A DNA stretch of 64,000 nt, taken from contig CANLTE010000001.1 in NCBI GenBank assembly GCA_947493885.1, positions 310,001 through 374,000 on the forward strand, read 5' to 3'. Source of the stretch: an uncultured Maribacter sp. (GTDB lineage: Bacteria > Bacteroidota > Bacteroidia > Flavobacteriales > Flavobacteriaceae). The notes beneath the pieces were generated by a model. That model was not told the DNA's origin. It did no database searches and saw nothing but the letters and a program-made list of their open reading frames with translations. Below are positions 10,508-20,006 of this stretch, piece by piece; the stretch's first letter is position 1; every line of letters begins with the position of its first letter. The translations under genes and the position numbers were made by a program.

Positions 10508-11251
10508 ATGGAAAACAAAACCGTAATTATTACAGGTGCGTCTACTGGAATTGGAAAAGAAATTGCAAAACATTTTATTGCGAGAAAAAGTAACGTTGTA
10601 ATGAATTCTTCAAATGAAGAAAATTTAAAAAAAGCATACAATGAGTTGGGGTCTCCATCAAACGCTGTTTACATGGTTGGAGATATTAGTAAAAAAGAAA
10701 CTGGACAACAACTCATTAACTTAGCATTAGAAAAATACAAAACCGCTGATGTTTTAATTAATAATGCAGGTGTATTTTCACCCAAGCCTTTTCTAGAGGT
10801 TGAAGAAGAGGATTTAGATCGCTATTGGAATGTGAACCTAAAGGGAACTTACTTTACTACTCAAGCGGTTATTCCCCATATGCTAAAGCAACAAAAGGGC
10901 TCCATAATAAACATAGGTACGGTATTAGTAGATCATGCCATTGATGGCTTTCCAGCAACCGCTCCCCTCACAAGTAAGGGCGCAATACATAGTTTAACCC
11001 GACAATTAGCTGCTGAATACGGTAAAAACAACATAAAAGTTAACACTATTGCTCCAGGAATAATACGAAGTCCGTTACAAGAAAAAATTGGTGTTGAAGA
11101 TGCGGATAGCTTAGCTGGTCTACACTTACTTAATAGAATTGGAGAAACAAATGATATTGCAGAAGCCGCTTACTACTTGGCTTCATCAAATTTTATTACT
11201 GGAGAAACTATTAACGTAGCTGGAGGGCACACCATTGGTCATGCTATTTAA
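10508..11251 (+). CDS. SDR family oxidoreductase
   Basis: TGASTGIG, NNAG, YxxxK-like region substituted (TSKGAIHSLTRQLAAEYG), INVAGG. Confidence 0.92.
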   Translation: MENKTVIITGASTGIGKEIAKHFIARKSNVVMNSSNEENLKKAYNELGSPSNAVYMVGDISKKETGQQLINLALEKYKTADVLINNAGVFSPKPFLEVEEEDLDRYWNVNLKGTYFTTQAVIPHMLKQQKGSIINIGTVLVDHAIDGFPATAPLTSKGAIHSLTRQLAAEYGKNNIKVNTIAPGIIRSPLQEKIGVEDADSLAGLHLLNRIGETNDIAEAAYYLASSNFITGETINVAGGHTIGHAI

Positions 11252-11261
11252 AACAAAAAAT

Positions 11262-11630
11262 ATGTACACAAAAAACGTAAAAGAAATCAACACCCTAATT
11301 ACAAATTATTTCGAGGGAATTTTTGAAGGGGATATAAAAAAACTTGAAATCTGTTTTGATGAAAAAGCGCATATCTACGGAGATATCAAAAATACTGACT
11401 ACCTAAAAAATGTATATGAATATTTAAATGGAGTAAAAAATAGACAGAGCCCAAAAGATTTAAATGAAACCTTTAAAATGAAAACTATTGGAATTGATAT
11501 TATGGGTAAAATTGCCATGGTAAAATTACATGTACCTATGCTAGGTTATAATTACTATGATTATCTATCCCTAAGTAAGATTGGTGATAATTGGAAAATT
11601 GTAAATAAAATATTCACTCACGTAGAGTAA
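11262..11630 (+). CDS. nuclear transport factor 2 / putative lumazine-binding-like protein
   Basis: ITNYFEGIFEGDIKKLEICFDEKAHIYG...DYLSLSKIGDNWKIVNKIFTHVE; ATG at 11262 avoids SDR overlap. Confidence 0.75.
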   Translation: MYTKNVKEINTLITNYFEGIFEGDIKKLEICFDEKAHIYGDIKNTDYLKNVYEYLNGVKNRQSPKDLNETFKMKTIGIDIMGKIAMVKLHVPMLGYNYYDYLSLSKIGDNWKIVNKIFTHVE

Positions 11631-11648
11631 GTAAAGGACAATAAAAAT

Positions 11649-11690
11649 AATAACGGTTTGAAGTTAATCTCAAACCGTTATTTGATTGTT
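11649..11690. terminator. bidirectional terminator-like hairpin
   Basis: AATAACGGTTTGA-AGTTAATC-TCAAACCGTTATT between convergent genes. Confidence 0.7.
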
Positions 11691-11709
11691 TAAAGCATTG
11701 CGATATAAT

Positions 11710-12396
11710 TTAAATCGTATAAAGCGTTGTTATAATAACACCTTTACCAGAATTCAAACTAAATTTTACTAGTTGCTTTTCAGCTTTTGTTTTAAAATTA
11801 AATGGAGGAGCTAAAAGGTTTACTCCACTTTGCTTTTTGAGTCTAATCCCCTGGCCAGAAATAATATCTTTGTTAGGAACAAAATCTCCCGTCGGTAAAT
11901 GTTCAGTAACAAGTACATATTTAAAGTCCACCAATTTACCTACTATATTTTCTATCTCTGCATTTGACAAATGCTGTAATACCTGCCTTAAGACAGCACA
12001 ATCTCCAGCTGGTAAATCATCCACAGCAATATCCAAACACCTAAATTCTAAATTTGGAGTTTTAAACTTTTCAACATTATACTTTACTAAGTCAGGTACA
12101 ATATCTACTCCAATATATTTTTTGGAATACTTTACAAACTCTTTACCAACATTAAAATCTCCACACCCTAAATCACATACAATCAAAGGGTTCTCAAAAG
12201 ACCTCAAGAATGACGATACTGTACCTATGTATGGCTCAATTATCTCTGCTTCATGTGAACCGTCACCAGAATAAAAATCGAAATCACCACCACCTCCCCA
12301 AAGTTTTTCTTCATAAATCTGCTTCATGGCTGCTTTTGTAGGCCATGGCTTTTTTATTTTTTTTGAGGTTTTTTCTTCCAAATTCATATCCAACAA
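11710..12396 (-). CDS. class I SAM-dependent methyltransferase
   Basis: VCDLGCGDFNVGKEFVKYSKKYIGVDIVPDLV, AVLRQVLQHLSNAE. Confidence 0.85.
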   Translation of the reverse strand: MLDMNLEEKTSKKIKKPWPTKAAMKQIYEEKLWGGGGDFDFYSGDGSHEAEIIEPYIGTVSSFLRSFENPLIVCDLGCGDFNVGKEFVKYSKKYIGVDIVPDLVKYNVEKFKTPNLEFRCLDIAVDDLPAGDCAVLRQVLQHLSNAEIENIVGKLVDFKYVLVTEHLPTGDFVPNKDIISGQGIRLKKQSGVNLLAPPFNFKTKAEKQLVKFSLNSGKGVIITTLYTI

Positions 12397-12522
12397 ACCT
12401 AAAAATTATATTTAACTAATCAACAGCTCTTTAACGTAGTACAATTCTTGCAATTTAATTACCTTTATATCTCACAACGACATTTGTGAAAACAAATATA
12501 TACCTCAAACTATTTTATTACA

Positions 12523-12897
12523 ATGGAACTTCTTTTTAGAATACTACTTTTCATTACTGGAGCAATTAATGTATTACCTGCGATACTTGTTTTCTCCTCT
12601 GAAAAACTCTCAAAATCGTACGGAATCGAAATTCCAAATCCCAATTTTGAACTACTGTTAAGACATCGTGCTGTTTTGTTTGGAATTGTAGGTGGCTTAA
12701 TGCTGTACGCTGCAATACTAAAAAAACATTACTCCCTTTCGATAACTGTAGGTCTGGTAAGTATGATCTCGTTCATTGTGCTATATTTTTCTTTGGAAGG
12801 TATTAATCAAAACCTAGAAAAAGTTATGAGAATAGACTTTATTGCTACAGCACTTCTTATAATTGTTTTTGCTGTATATAAAATTAAATCGCTTTAA
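12523..12897 (+). CDS. small multi-pass membrane protein
   Basis: 124 aa, four predicted hydrophobic stretches. Confidence 0.75.
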   Translation: MELLFRILLFITGAINVLPAILVFSSEKLSKSYGIEIPNPNFELLLRHRAVLFGIVGGLMLYAAILKKHYSLSITVGLVSMISFIVLYFSLEGINQNLEKVMRIDFIATALLIIVFAVYKIKSL

Positions 12898-12899
12898 CC

Positions 12900-13862
12900 A
12901 TGAAAATGAAAGCTGTTATATGTACTAAATACGGGGCTCCCGATGTTCTTAAACTCGCAGAAATAAAAAAACCTATTCCCAAAGAAAATGAAGTACTCAT
13001 TAAAATAGAAAACACTGCAGTAACTGCAAGCGACATATTTATTAGAAAACTAAAAGTGCCTGGGAATCCTAAATTTCCTAAAAAACAACTTTTAAAGTTC
13101 GTAATGCGATTGTTTTTAGGTTTTTCTAAACCACGAAATCCTGTTCTTGGACTTGTTTTCTCTGGAACTATTGAATCTATTGGTGTAGGATTCGATCAGT
13201 TTAAAAAAGGTGAAAATGTATTTGGATTTACTGGGGAAAGTTTTAGCACGTATGCAGAATACATATGTTTATCTCAAAATAATGTGCTCAAAGGAAAAGT
13301 GGCTCTTAAACCTAACAACATGTCCCATGCTGAAACCGTTTCTATTACTTACGGAGGTGTTCTGGCTTTGCACTTTATGCAAAAAATGACGCTCACAAAT
13401 ACAAAAAAAATACTCATTTATGGTGCCTCTGGCGCAATAGGAACTATTGCTATTCAAATAGCTAAATCTTATGGTTCAGAAATTACCGCTGTATGTGGCC
13501 CTTCTAATTTAGAATTGGTAAAGTCATTAGGTGCTGATAAAGTAATTGATTACACCAAAGAAAACGCTTCCAATGAATTAGAAGAATACGACTATATTTT
13601 TGATGCTGTTGGAAAAAACAAAACTTCAGATTTAAAAAGGAAATTAAAAAAATCACTTGCAACAAATGGTAATTATATATCCGTAGATGATGGTTTACTC
13701 TGGCTGCACCCAAAATATCTTGCCCAATTAAGACAATTATGTGAATCAGAAAAAATAAGGAGTGTTATTGATAAAACTTATCCTATTGAACAAATTGTTG
13801 ATGCTCACGAATATGTTGGCAAAGGGCATAAAAAAGGCAATGTAATTATAACCGTTAATTAG
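12900..13862 (+). CDS. NAD(P)-dependent alcohol dehydrogenase / quinone oxidoreductase (MDR)
   Basis: KAVICTKYGAPDVLKLAEIKKPIP, ILIYGASGAIGTIAIQIAKSYG, VIDYTKE. Confidence 0.92.
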   Translation: MKMKAVICTKYGAPDVLKLAEIKKPIPKENEVLIKIENTAVTASDIFIRKLKVPGNPKFPKKQLLKFVMRLFLGFSKPRNPVLGLVFSGTIESIGVGFDQFKKGENVFGFTGESFSTYAEYICLSQNNVLKGKVALKPNNMSHAETVSITYGGVLALHFMQKMTLTNTKKILIYGASGAIGTIAIQIAKSYGSEITAVCGPSNLELVKSLGADKVIDYTKENASNELEEYDYIFDAVGKNKTSDLKRKLKKSLATNGNYISVDDGLLWLHPKYLAQLRQLCESEKIRSVIDKTYPIEQIVDAHEYVGKGHKKGNVIITVN

Positions 13863-13955
13863 TGTAAACATCGCTTTAATGCTAAAACATGTATATTTGA
13901 TATTACGATTAATATCTCATTATTAGTACCCAAATACAAAGTCCTCCTTTAATAC

Positions 13956-14531
13956 ATGAATCTAGATAATTTTAAAATACAAATCAGAAAAATAACCGAT
14001 TTTTCAGAGGACGAGTGCACCATGTTTGTTTCTCATATTACCAAAAAAATAATTAAAAAAGGTGATTTTCTTTTACAAGAGGGACAACGGGTTAATGAGA
14101 TAGCCTTTGTTGAAAAAGGAGCGCTAAGATTTTATTACCTATCCGATAAAAAAGAAATCAATAATCACTTTTTTTTAGAAAATGATTATGCGGTTTCTTA
14201 TCTAGATTTTTTAAGAGGTACTACCAGCAGATATTACATTCAAGCCCTTGAAGATTGTGAGTTATACACGTTTAATTCGAAATCACTTCAAAAAGCATAT
14301 GATGCCTCTAAAAATTGGGAACGGTTCGGGAGAATTATTGCCGAAAGTGTGTATGCAACTGCTACCAACAGATTTGAATCCTTTTTGTTTTTATCTGCAA
14401 AAGAAAGGTACTTACAAATGTTAAAAGATTATCCTAAGTTCGCTCAACGTATTCCAATGTATCACCTTGCTTCCTATCTAGGAATTGAGCGCGAGAGTCT
14501 TAGTCGTATCCGTAAAGAAATTTACAAGTAA
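13956..14531 (+). CDS. Crp/Fnr family transcriptional regulator
   Basis: cNMP-binding fold, RIPMYHLASYLGIERESLSRIRKE HTH. Confidence 0.92.
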   Translation: MNLDNFKIQIRKITDFSEDECTMFVSHITKKIIKKGDFLLQEGQRVNEIAFVEKGALRFYYLSDKKEINNHFFLENDYAVSYLDFLRGTTSRYYIQALEDCELYTFNSKSLQKAYDASKNWERFGRIIAESVYATATNRFESFLFLSAKERYLQMLKDYPKFAQRIPMYHLASYLGIERESLSRIRKEIYK

Positions 14532-14621
14532 TTTACGATTGTAACATACATCAATTTTTAAAAAATATTGGGCATCTACCTTTATCATGTAAATTAAACA
14601 TAACACAAAAAGTAGATTGTC

Positions 14622-15251
14622 ATGAAAAAATTATCTCTTTATTTAACTATAACAATTGCAATAATTTTAACGAGCTGTGGTTCGTCTAACACCATCATTA
14701 TTCCAACAAGTAAAACACTTCCGTCAACCAATGACAATTATAGTATACTTTGGTCTGGACAAGGAGAATCGTACATATATATTGATGGAAAATATCAGCG
14801 CAATCAGCCAAACGACTATTCTTTTGAAGTTGTTCAAAGACGTTACAAAAATTCTTGGAAATCCATTAAAAACATGCATCGTATTCATCCTGATTATGAC
14901 GGAAAAGCTGGCCCTCGAGAACAAACAATGTTTTTTGCAATAGATTATATAAAGCAAAACAATGCCATTGTTTCAACCATTAATTCATCACTGGGTAACG
15001 GAAAAGGCACTTCGGATGAGGAGTTTAGAGAGCAAGTAATTCAATTTGCTATAGCTGATATTAGCTCCCTTGCACCTTACAATACCATGAGAATTACACA
15101 GCATTATAAATACGAAGAAGGAAAGTTATTAGAAACCGTAGAGCTTTTTAAACTTAAAAATGGAGAAGAAACACCTTTCGCAAAAATTGAGGAAAAAGCC
15201 GTGATTTTTAGACCAACTAAATTAGATAGTGCACCAACTAAATTTGAATAA
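14622..15251 (+). CDS. hypothetical lipoprotein
   Basis: Signal plus lipobox-like IILTSCG. Confidence 0.75.
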   Translation: MKKLSLYLTITIAIILTSCGSSNTIIIPTSKTLPSTNDNYSILWSGQGESYIYIDGKYQRNQPNDYSFEVVQRRYKNSWKSIKNMHRIHPDYDGKAGPREQTMFFAIDYIKQNNAIVSTINSSLGNGKGTSDEEFREQVIQFAIADISSLAPYNTMRITQHYKYEEGKLLETVELFKLKNGEETPFAKIEEKAVIFRPTKLDSAPTKFE

Positions 15252-15254
15252 ATA

Positions 15255-15689
15255 ATGTGGTTACATATTCTTGTAAGTTATATACACTTTATTTCCATTT
15301 TTCTTTTATTCTCCACATTGCTGTTATCTCTAATTACTTTAAAAGAAAAAATGGTGCGTAAAAGTTTGTTATTATTAGTAAAAGCCGATTTAAGCTTTGG
15401 GATTTTTGCAATAACCACGGTTGCAACAGGAGTGTTACGATTATTTTTTTTCGGAAAAGGTGTTGATTATTATTTATCAAACCCCGTATTTATTGCTAAA
15501 ATAACCTTGTTTATTTTGGTAGGTGTTTGCTCTGTTTTACCAACAGTTCATTTTTTAAAAATGCGTAAATCAAAAGAAGAAATCATTGAAGTTGAAAATT
15601 TTAAGTTAATCCAACTTATCCTCAAAATAGAACTCGCATTGCTTTTGATAATTCCTTTATTGGGAGTAGCTGTGGCAAGAGGAATTTAA
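15255..15689 (+). CDS. DUF2214-like integral membrane protein
   Basis: WLHILVSYIHFISIFLLFSTLLLSL... four hydrophobic segments. Confidence 0.7.
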   Translation: MWLHILVSYIHFISIFLLFSTLLLSLITLKEKMVRKSLLLLVKADLSFGIFAITTVATGVLRLFFFGKGVDYYLSNPVFIAKITLFILVGVCSVLPTVHFLKMRKSKEEIIEVENFKLIQLILKIELALLLIIPLLGVAVARGI

Positions 15690-15714
15690 CTATACTAAAC
15701 ATAAAACCAAATAT

Positions 15715-15741
15715 CGGCTTAGACTACATCTAAGCCGTTTT
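15715..15741 (+). terminator. Rho-independent terminator
   Basis: CGGCTTAGA-CTACA-TCTAAGCCG-TTTT. Confidence 0.75.
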
Positions 15742-15787
15742 ACCTTTTAGTAAATTCTGTAGAATTTTTACGCTTATTCATTTCTGT

Positions 15788-15795
15788 TATCTTTG
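15788..15795 (+). promoter_or_regulatory. putative -7 element TATCTTTG
   Basis: Match to TAnnTTTG 45 bp upstream of the Crp/Fnr ORF. Confidence 0.45.
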
Positions 15796-15840
15796 TTTAA
15801 GTCTTAAAAGCTATTGCTTGGTTATTGTTTGATATAAAAA

Positions 15841-16413
15841 ATGAATCAACTTCACAAAAGTATAAACGAAAAGGTAGAAATATCTGAACAAGATTTCAAT
15901 GAATTCTTAGCATTAACTAAACCAACAAATATTAAAAAAAATGATTTCTTCATCAATGAAGGAGATGTTGCAAAGTATATTGCTTTTGTAAATACTGGTG
16001 TTTTATATTCTTATTACATAGATGACAAAGGAAACAAACATGTTATACAAATAGCCCTAGAAAATTATTGGATTTCGGACTTATTTAGTTTTCTATCTAG
16101 CGAAGAAGCTATTTTTAATGTTCAAGCTATTGAAAACTCAGAAATCACTATTATAAGTAAACAAAGTTTTGAGAAAGCATGTGATACCATTCCCAAAATG
16201 GAACGTTTTTTTAGATTACTAATACAAAATGCCTACATAAACTCACAACGACGAATTTCAAAAATTTATGGTGCTTCAGCAAAAGAACGTTACTTAAAGC
16301 TTGTACAATCTCATCCACAAATTGTACAGCGCGTACCTCAACATTACATCGCATCATATTTAGGTATTAAACCTCAGTCCTTAAGTAGAATTCGTAAAAC
16401 TATTCTCGAATAA
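15841..16413 (+). CDS. Crp/Fnr family transcriptional regulator
   Basis: cNMP-binding fold, RVPQHYIASYLGIKPQSLSRIRKT HTH. Confidence 0.92.
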   Translation: MNQLHKSINEKVEISEQDFNEFLALTKPTNIKKNDFFINEGDVAKYIAFVNTGVLYSYYIDDKGNKHVIQIALENYWISDLFSFLSSEEAIFNVQAIENSEITIISKQSFEKACDTIPKMERFFRLLIQNAYINSQRRISKIYGASAKERYLKLVQSHPQIVQRVPQHYIASYLGIKPQSLSRIRKTILE

Positions 16414-16512
16414 CCTTATCATCTTACATTTATTAACATAAGTGAATGTGTAGCTTTTCATTTAGCTAAATCTTTGTAGTGTAAATTATTAATCATTATA
16501 AAATTTAAAAAA

Positions 16513-17097
16513 ATGAAACAGTTAATCACATCAGTAATCGCAGTTATTTTTACAATATCAACCTACGCACAAACAACTTGGAATATAGATCCAAGTCATT
16601 CAAAAGTAAATTTTTCAATAACCCATTTAGTTATCTCCGAAGTTGACGGAACTTTTAAAACATTTAACGGTAATTTTTCTAGCAAGTCTAAAGATTTTTC
16701 GAACTCCAAAATAAACTTTGAGATAGATGCTAACTCTATCAATACGGATAACGAAAAAAGAGATGGTCATTTAAAATCTGAAGACTTTTTTCATACTAAA
16801 AAACACTCCAAGATAACTTTTAAAAGTACCTCTTTTAAAAAAGTAAAAGGCAACAAATATTTACTTAAAGGAAACTTAACTATGCGCGGTGTAACTAAGC
16901 CTGTTACTCTAAATGTTAAACATGGTGGAATAGCAATAGATGGTTATGGAAATACCAGAGCTGGCTTTACAGTCACAGGTGAAGTTAACAGAATAGATTA
17001 CGGCGTTGCATGGAACGCAAAGACAGAACATGGTAGTTGGACGTTGGGTGAAGATGTATCCTTCATCATTAAATTAGAACTAATTAAGTCTAAGTAG
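16513..17097 (+). CDS. YceI family protein
   Basis: Signal peptide, TTWNIDPSHSKVNFSITHLVISEVDGTF...GEVNRIDYGVAWN. Confidence 0.95.
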   Translation: MKQLITSVIAVIFTISTYAQTTWNIDPSHSKVNFSITHLVISEVDGTFKTFNGNFSSKSKDFSNSKINFEIDANSINTDNEKRDGHLKSEDFFHTKKHSKITFKSTSFKKVKGNKYLLKGNLTMRGVTKPVTLNVKHGGIAIDGYGNTRAGFTVTGEVNRIDYGVAWNAKTEHGSWTLGEDVSFIIKLELIKSK

Positions 17098-17108
17098 TTT
17101 ATTAATAT

Positions 17109-17146
17109 GCCAGTTTATTTAAAGTTTTAAATAAACTGGCTTAATT
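17109..17146 (+). terminator. Rho-independent terminator
   Basis: 15-bp arms GCCAGTTTATTTAAA / TTTAAATAAACTGGC then TTAATTTT. Confidence 0.75.
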
Positions 17147-17156
17147 TTCAATTATA

Positions 17157-18032
17157 ATGAAACGAATTGATTTTTTAAAAACTACTGTCATGGCATCAAC
17201 ATCATTACCGTTTATGCAATTAAACGCCTTGGGTAAATTAAATAAAGAATTAAAAACTACGCATAAAATGCCAATGATGTTCGTTGGGCATGGTACTCCT
17301 TTAAATGCCATTTTAGACAACAATTTTAGCAGAAAGTGGAAAGAACTCGGAAATCAACTAGAAACGCCTCAGGCAATTTTAGTAATTTCTGCTCATTGGA
17401 TTACAAACAAAGTAACCAAAGTTACAGCTATGAAAAGCCCAAAAACCATTCATGATTTTGGCGGCTTTCCTGATGAGTTATTTCAACAACAATATCCTGC
17501 TCCAGGCGCGCCGGAAATGTCAAAAATTACAGCTGATATCTTGCAACACAAAACCGCAGTTGTGGAAGATTTTGAATGGGGTTTGGACCACGGAACTTGG
17601 GCAATATTAAAACCAATGTTTCCAAAAGCAGATGTTCCAGTTTATCAACTAAGTGTTGACTATTCACAGCCTGCAACATTTCATTACGAATTAGGAAAGG
17701 AACTCAACAAACTTAGAAAAAAAGGAGTATTAATTATTGGTAGCGGAAACATTGTACATAATCTTTCTAAACTTCGTAATGGAATACCTGCCTACGATTG
17801 GACAAAAGAATTTGATTCCATTATTACGAAATACATTGACGACAGAAATTTTAATGGTGTCGTTAACTTCCAAAAACTTGGACATTTAGCTAAAATAGCT
17901 CATCCAACTTATGATCATTTTTTACCTTTACTTTATACGCTTGGGGCAATGGATAAAAAAGATGAAATCACATATTTTAACGATAGTTTTGATTTGGGAG
18001 CTATTTCAATGCGTTCATTATTGTTTCAATAA
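17157..18032 (+). CDS. LigB-fold extradiol dioxygenase (4,5-DOPA dioxygenase-like, YgiD family)
   Basis: MFVGHGTPLNAI, ISAHWI, FEWGLDHGTWAILKPMFP, GSGNIVHNL. Confidence 0.9.
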   Translation: MKRIDFLKTTVMASTSLPFMQLNALGKLNKELKTTHKMPMMFVGHGTPLNAILDNNFSRKWKELGNQLETPQAILVISAHWITNKVTKVTAMKSPKTIHDFGGFPDELFQQQYPAPGAPEMSKITADILQHKTAVVEDFEWGLDHGTWAILKPMFPKADVPVYQLSVDYSQPATFHYELGKELNKLRKKGVLIIGSGNIVHNLSKLRNGIPAYDWTKEFDSIITKYIDDRNFNGVVNFQKLGHLAKIAHPTYDHFLPLLYTLGAMDKKDEITYFNDSFDLGAISMRSLLFQ

Positions 18033-18129
18033 CAATACCTGTTAAGCACTTCGATAAACACAAAAAAAATCATCAGTTAATAATTAAGACAATAGAAAGT
18101 CTTATTTTACTACAAAATATCAGTTTCTA

Positions 18130-19299
18130 ATGTCAATTACCAATACCAGAATTCATGCTGTAGATGCTTTAAGAGGATTTGCCATAGTTTCTATAATGCT
18201 TTTACATAACATAGAGCATTTTGATGTTTACTTTTTGCCTCCAAATCTTCCTGACTGGATGGTACAACTAGATAAAAAAATATGGGATGCAGGGTTCTTT
18301 TTATTCGGAGGAAAGTCTTATGGAATATTTGCCCTACTATTTGGATTAACCTATTTTATTCAGTTTAACAATCAAGAAAAAAAAGGAAACGACTTTAGAC
18401 TTGTATTTGCGTGGAGATTAATATTGTTATTAGGATTTGGGATACTAAACTCTGCGTTTTACCAAGGAGATATATTGTTTATTTACGCTATTATTGGGTT
18501 TCTATTAATTCCGTTTAGTAAGCTAGGAAATAAACTTGTATTCATAGTCTCTGTTATTTTATTAGCACAACCTTTTGAGTGGATTAATTTATTTATAGCT
18601 GCTCAAAATCCAGGCACAAAAATCGCAGACCCAAATTCATGGGTGTATTTTGGCAAAATGGAAGACTACATAAAAGGAGATTCCTTCATTAACACTGCGT
18701 ATGGCAATCTTATAAATGGAAAAAAAGCGGTGGTACTATGGAGTCATGAAAATGGAAGATACCCTCACATACTTGCTCTTTTTTTATTGGGTATGTTAGG
18801 TGGTCGTCTTCAAATTTTTAGCTACTCCCTTAAAAACAAAAAAATTTGGATTAGAACGCTCTTAGTTTCTTTTTTGATTTTTATTCCTTTATACTATATT
18901 AAAAAAAATATAGTGCCTGAAATTACTAGTGAAGGTATTAAAAGAGCTTTAACCACTATTGAAACCTCTTTGACCAATATTGCGTTTATGTTTGTCTTAG
19001 TTTCGGGATTTTTACTAACGTTTTACACTAAAATTGGTGGCAAAATTTTCAATGTACTATCACCCATAGGACGCATGAGCCTTTCTAATTATGTAATACA
19101 ATCCATTTTAGGTTCGTCAATATATTATGGTTTTGGGCTAGGCATGTATCAACATACCGGAGCTACATATAGTTTATTAATTGGCATAGCCTTAGCAATT
19201 GTTATGGGACTTTTTTCTTCTTGGTGGTTAAATAGATATAAAAGAGGCCCTTTAGAAACCATATGGCATAGGGCTACTTGGTTATTTCATAAAAAGTAA
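18130..19299 (+). CDS. DUF418 domain membrane protein
   Basis: RIHAVDALRGFAIVSIMLLHNI...; C-terminal GPLETIWHRATW typical of DUF418. Confidence 0.9.
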   Translation: MSITNTRIHAVDALRGFAIVSIMLLHNIEHFDVYFLPPNLPDWMVQLDKKIWDAGFFLFGGKSYGIFALLFGLTYFIQFNNQEKKGNDFRLVFAWRLILLLGFGILNSAFYQGDILFIYAIIGFLLIPFSKLGNKLVFIVSVILLAQPFEWINLFIAAQNPGTKIADPNSWVYFGKMEDYIKGDSFINTAYGNLINGKKAVVLWSHENGRYPHILALFLLGMLGGRLQIFSYSLKNKKIWIRTLLVSFLIFIPLYYIKKNIVPEITSEGIKRALTTIETSLTNIAFMFVLVSGFLLTFYTKIGGKIFNVLSPIGRMSLSNYVIQSILGSSIYYGFGLGMYQHTGATYSLLIGIALAIVMGLFSSWWLNRYKRGPLETIWHRATWLFHKK

Positions 19300-19345
19300 T
19301 AGATTAACCCCTTACTATTAAAAACGAAAATATTTTGTTATTTCA

Positions 19346-19361
19346 TATACCGTGAAGTATA
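19346..19361. promoter_or_regulatory. candidate TetR operator site 1: TATACCGTGAAGTATA
   Basis: Inverted repeat, 7 bp before the tetR start; 14/16 identical to the reverse complement of site 2. Confidence 0.7.
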
Positions 19362-19368
19362 TTGCGCC

Positions 19369-19959
19369 ATGGTTAGATCTGAAAAAACAAGACAATTTAT
19401 AATCGAAAAGACAGCATCAATCTTTAATAAAAAAGGTTATGTTGGCACTTACCTTTCTGATTTAACGGAAGCTACTGGTCTAACCAAAGGAAGTATTTAT
19501 GGTAATTTTAAAAACAAAAATGAGGTAGCTCTTGAGGCCTTTCGCTACAATTATAAATTTCAAACTAAAGAAATTTCTAATTTAATAGACAGTGAACCCT
19601 CGGCAATTAAAAAGTTACAACTCTTTTTCGAACATTTTAAAAACAATTACAGAAACGTTTTTAACAATGGAGGGTGCGCAATATTAAATACTGCTGTTGA
19701 TACCGATGATGGTGATGAAATATTAAAAAATGAAGTTATAAATACCATTAACGATTGGATAAAAAGAGTTAAAACCATACTAGACGTTGGCATTGAAAAT
19801 AATGAAATTAAAACCATAAACACTCTGGAGTTTTCTCATAAAATAATTGCACAAATTGAGGGAAGTATTTTACTTTCTAAAACACTTAATCAACCAGATA
19901 TTTTACTAAAAAACCTTGAGACGTTAGAAAAAGAAATTTTATCCATAAAAAAGGATTAA
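19369..19959 (+). CDS. TetR/AcrR family regulator
   Basis: N-terminal HTH ASIFNKKGYVGTYLSDLTEATGLTKGSIYGNFKNKNEVALEAF. Confidence 0.95.
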   Translation: MVRSEKTRQFIIEKTASIFNKKGYVGTYLSDLTEATGLTKGSIYGNFKNKNEVALEAFRYNYKFQTKEISNLIDSEPSAIKKLQLFFEHFKNNYRNVFNNGGCAILNTAVDTDDGDEILKNEVINTINDWIKRVKTILDVGIENNEIKTINTLEFSHKIIAQIEGSILLSKTLNQPDILLKNLETLEKEILSIKKD

Positions 19960-19976
19960 AAAAATTTACACAAACA

Positions 19977-19992
19977 TATACCTTACGGTATA
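19977..19992. promoter_or_regulatory. candidate TetR operator site 2: TATACCTTACGGTATA
   Basis: Perfect 6-bp arms, 4-bp spacer, between tetR and fabF. Confidence 0.7.
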
Positions 19993-20006
19993 CGAAAGAA
20001 TAACTT

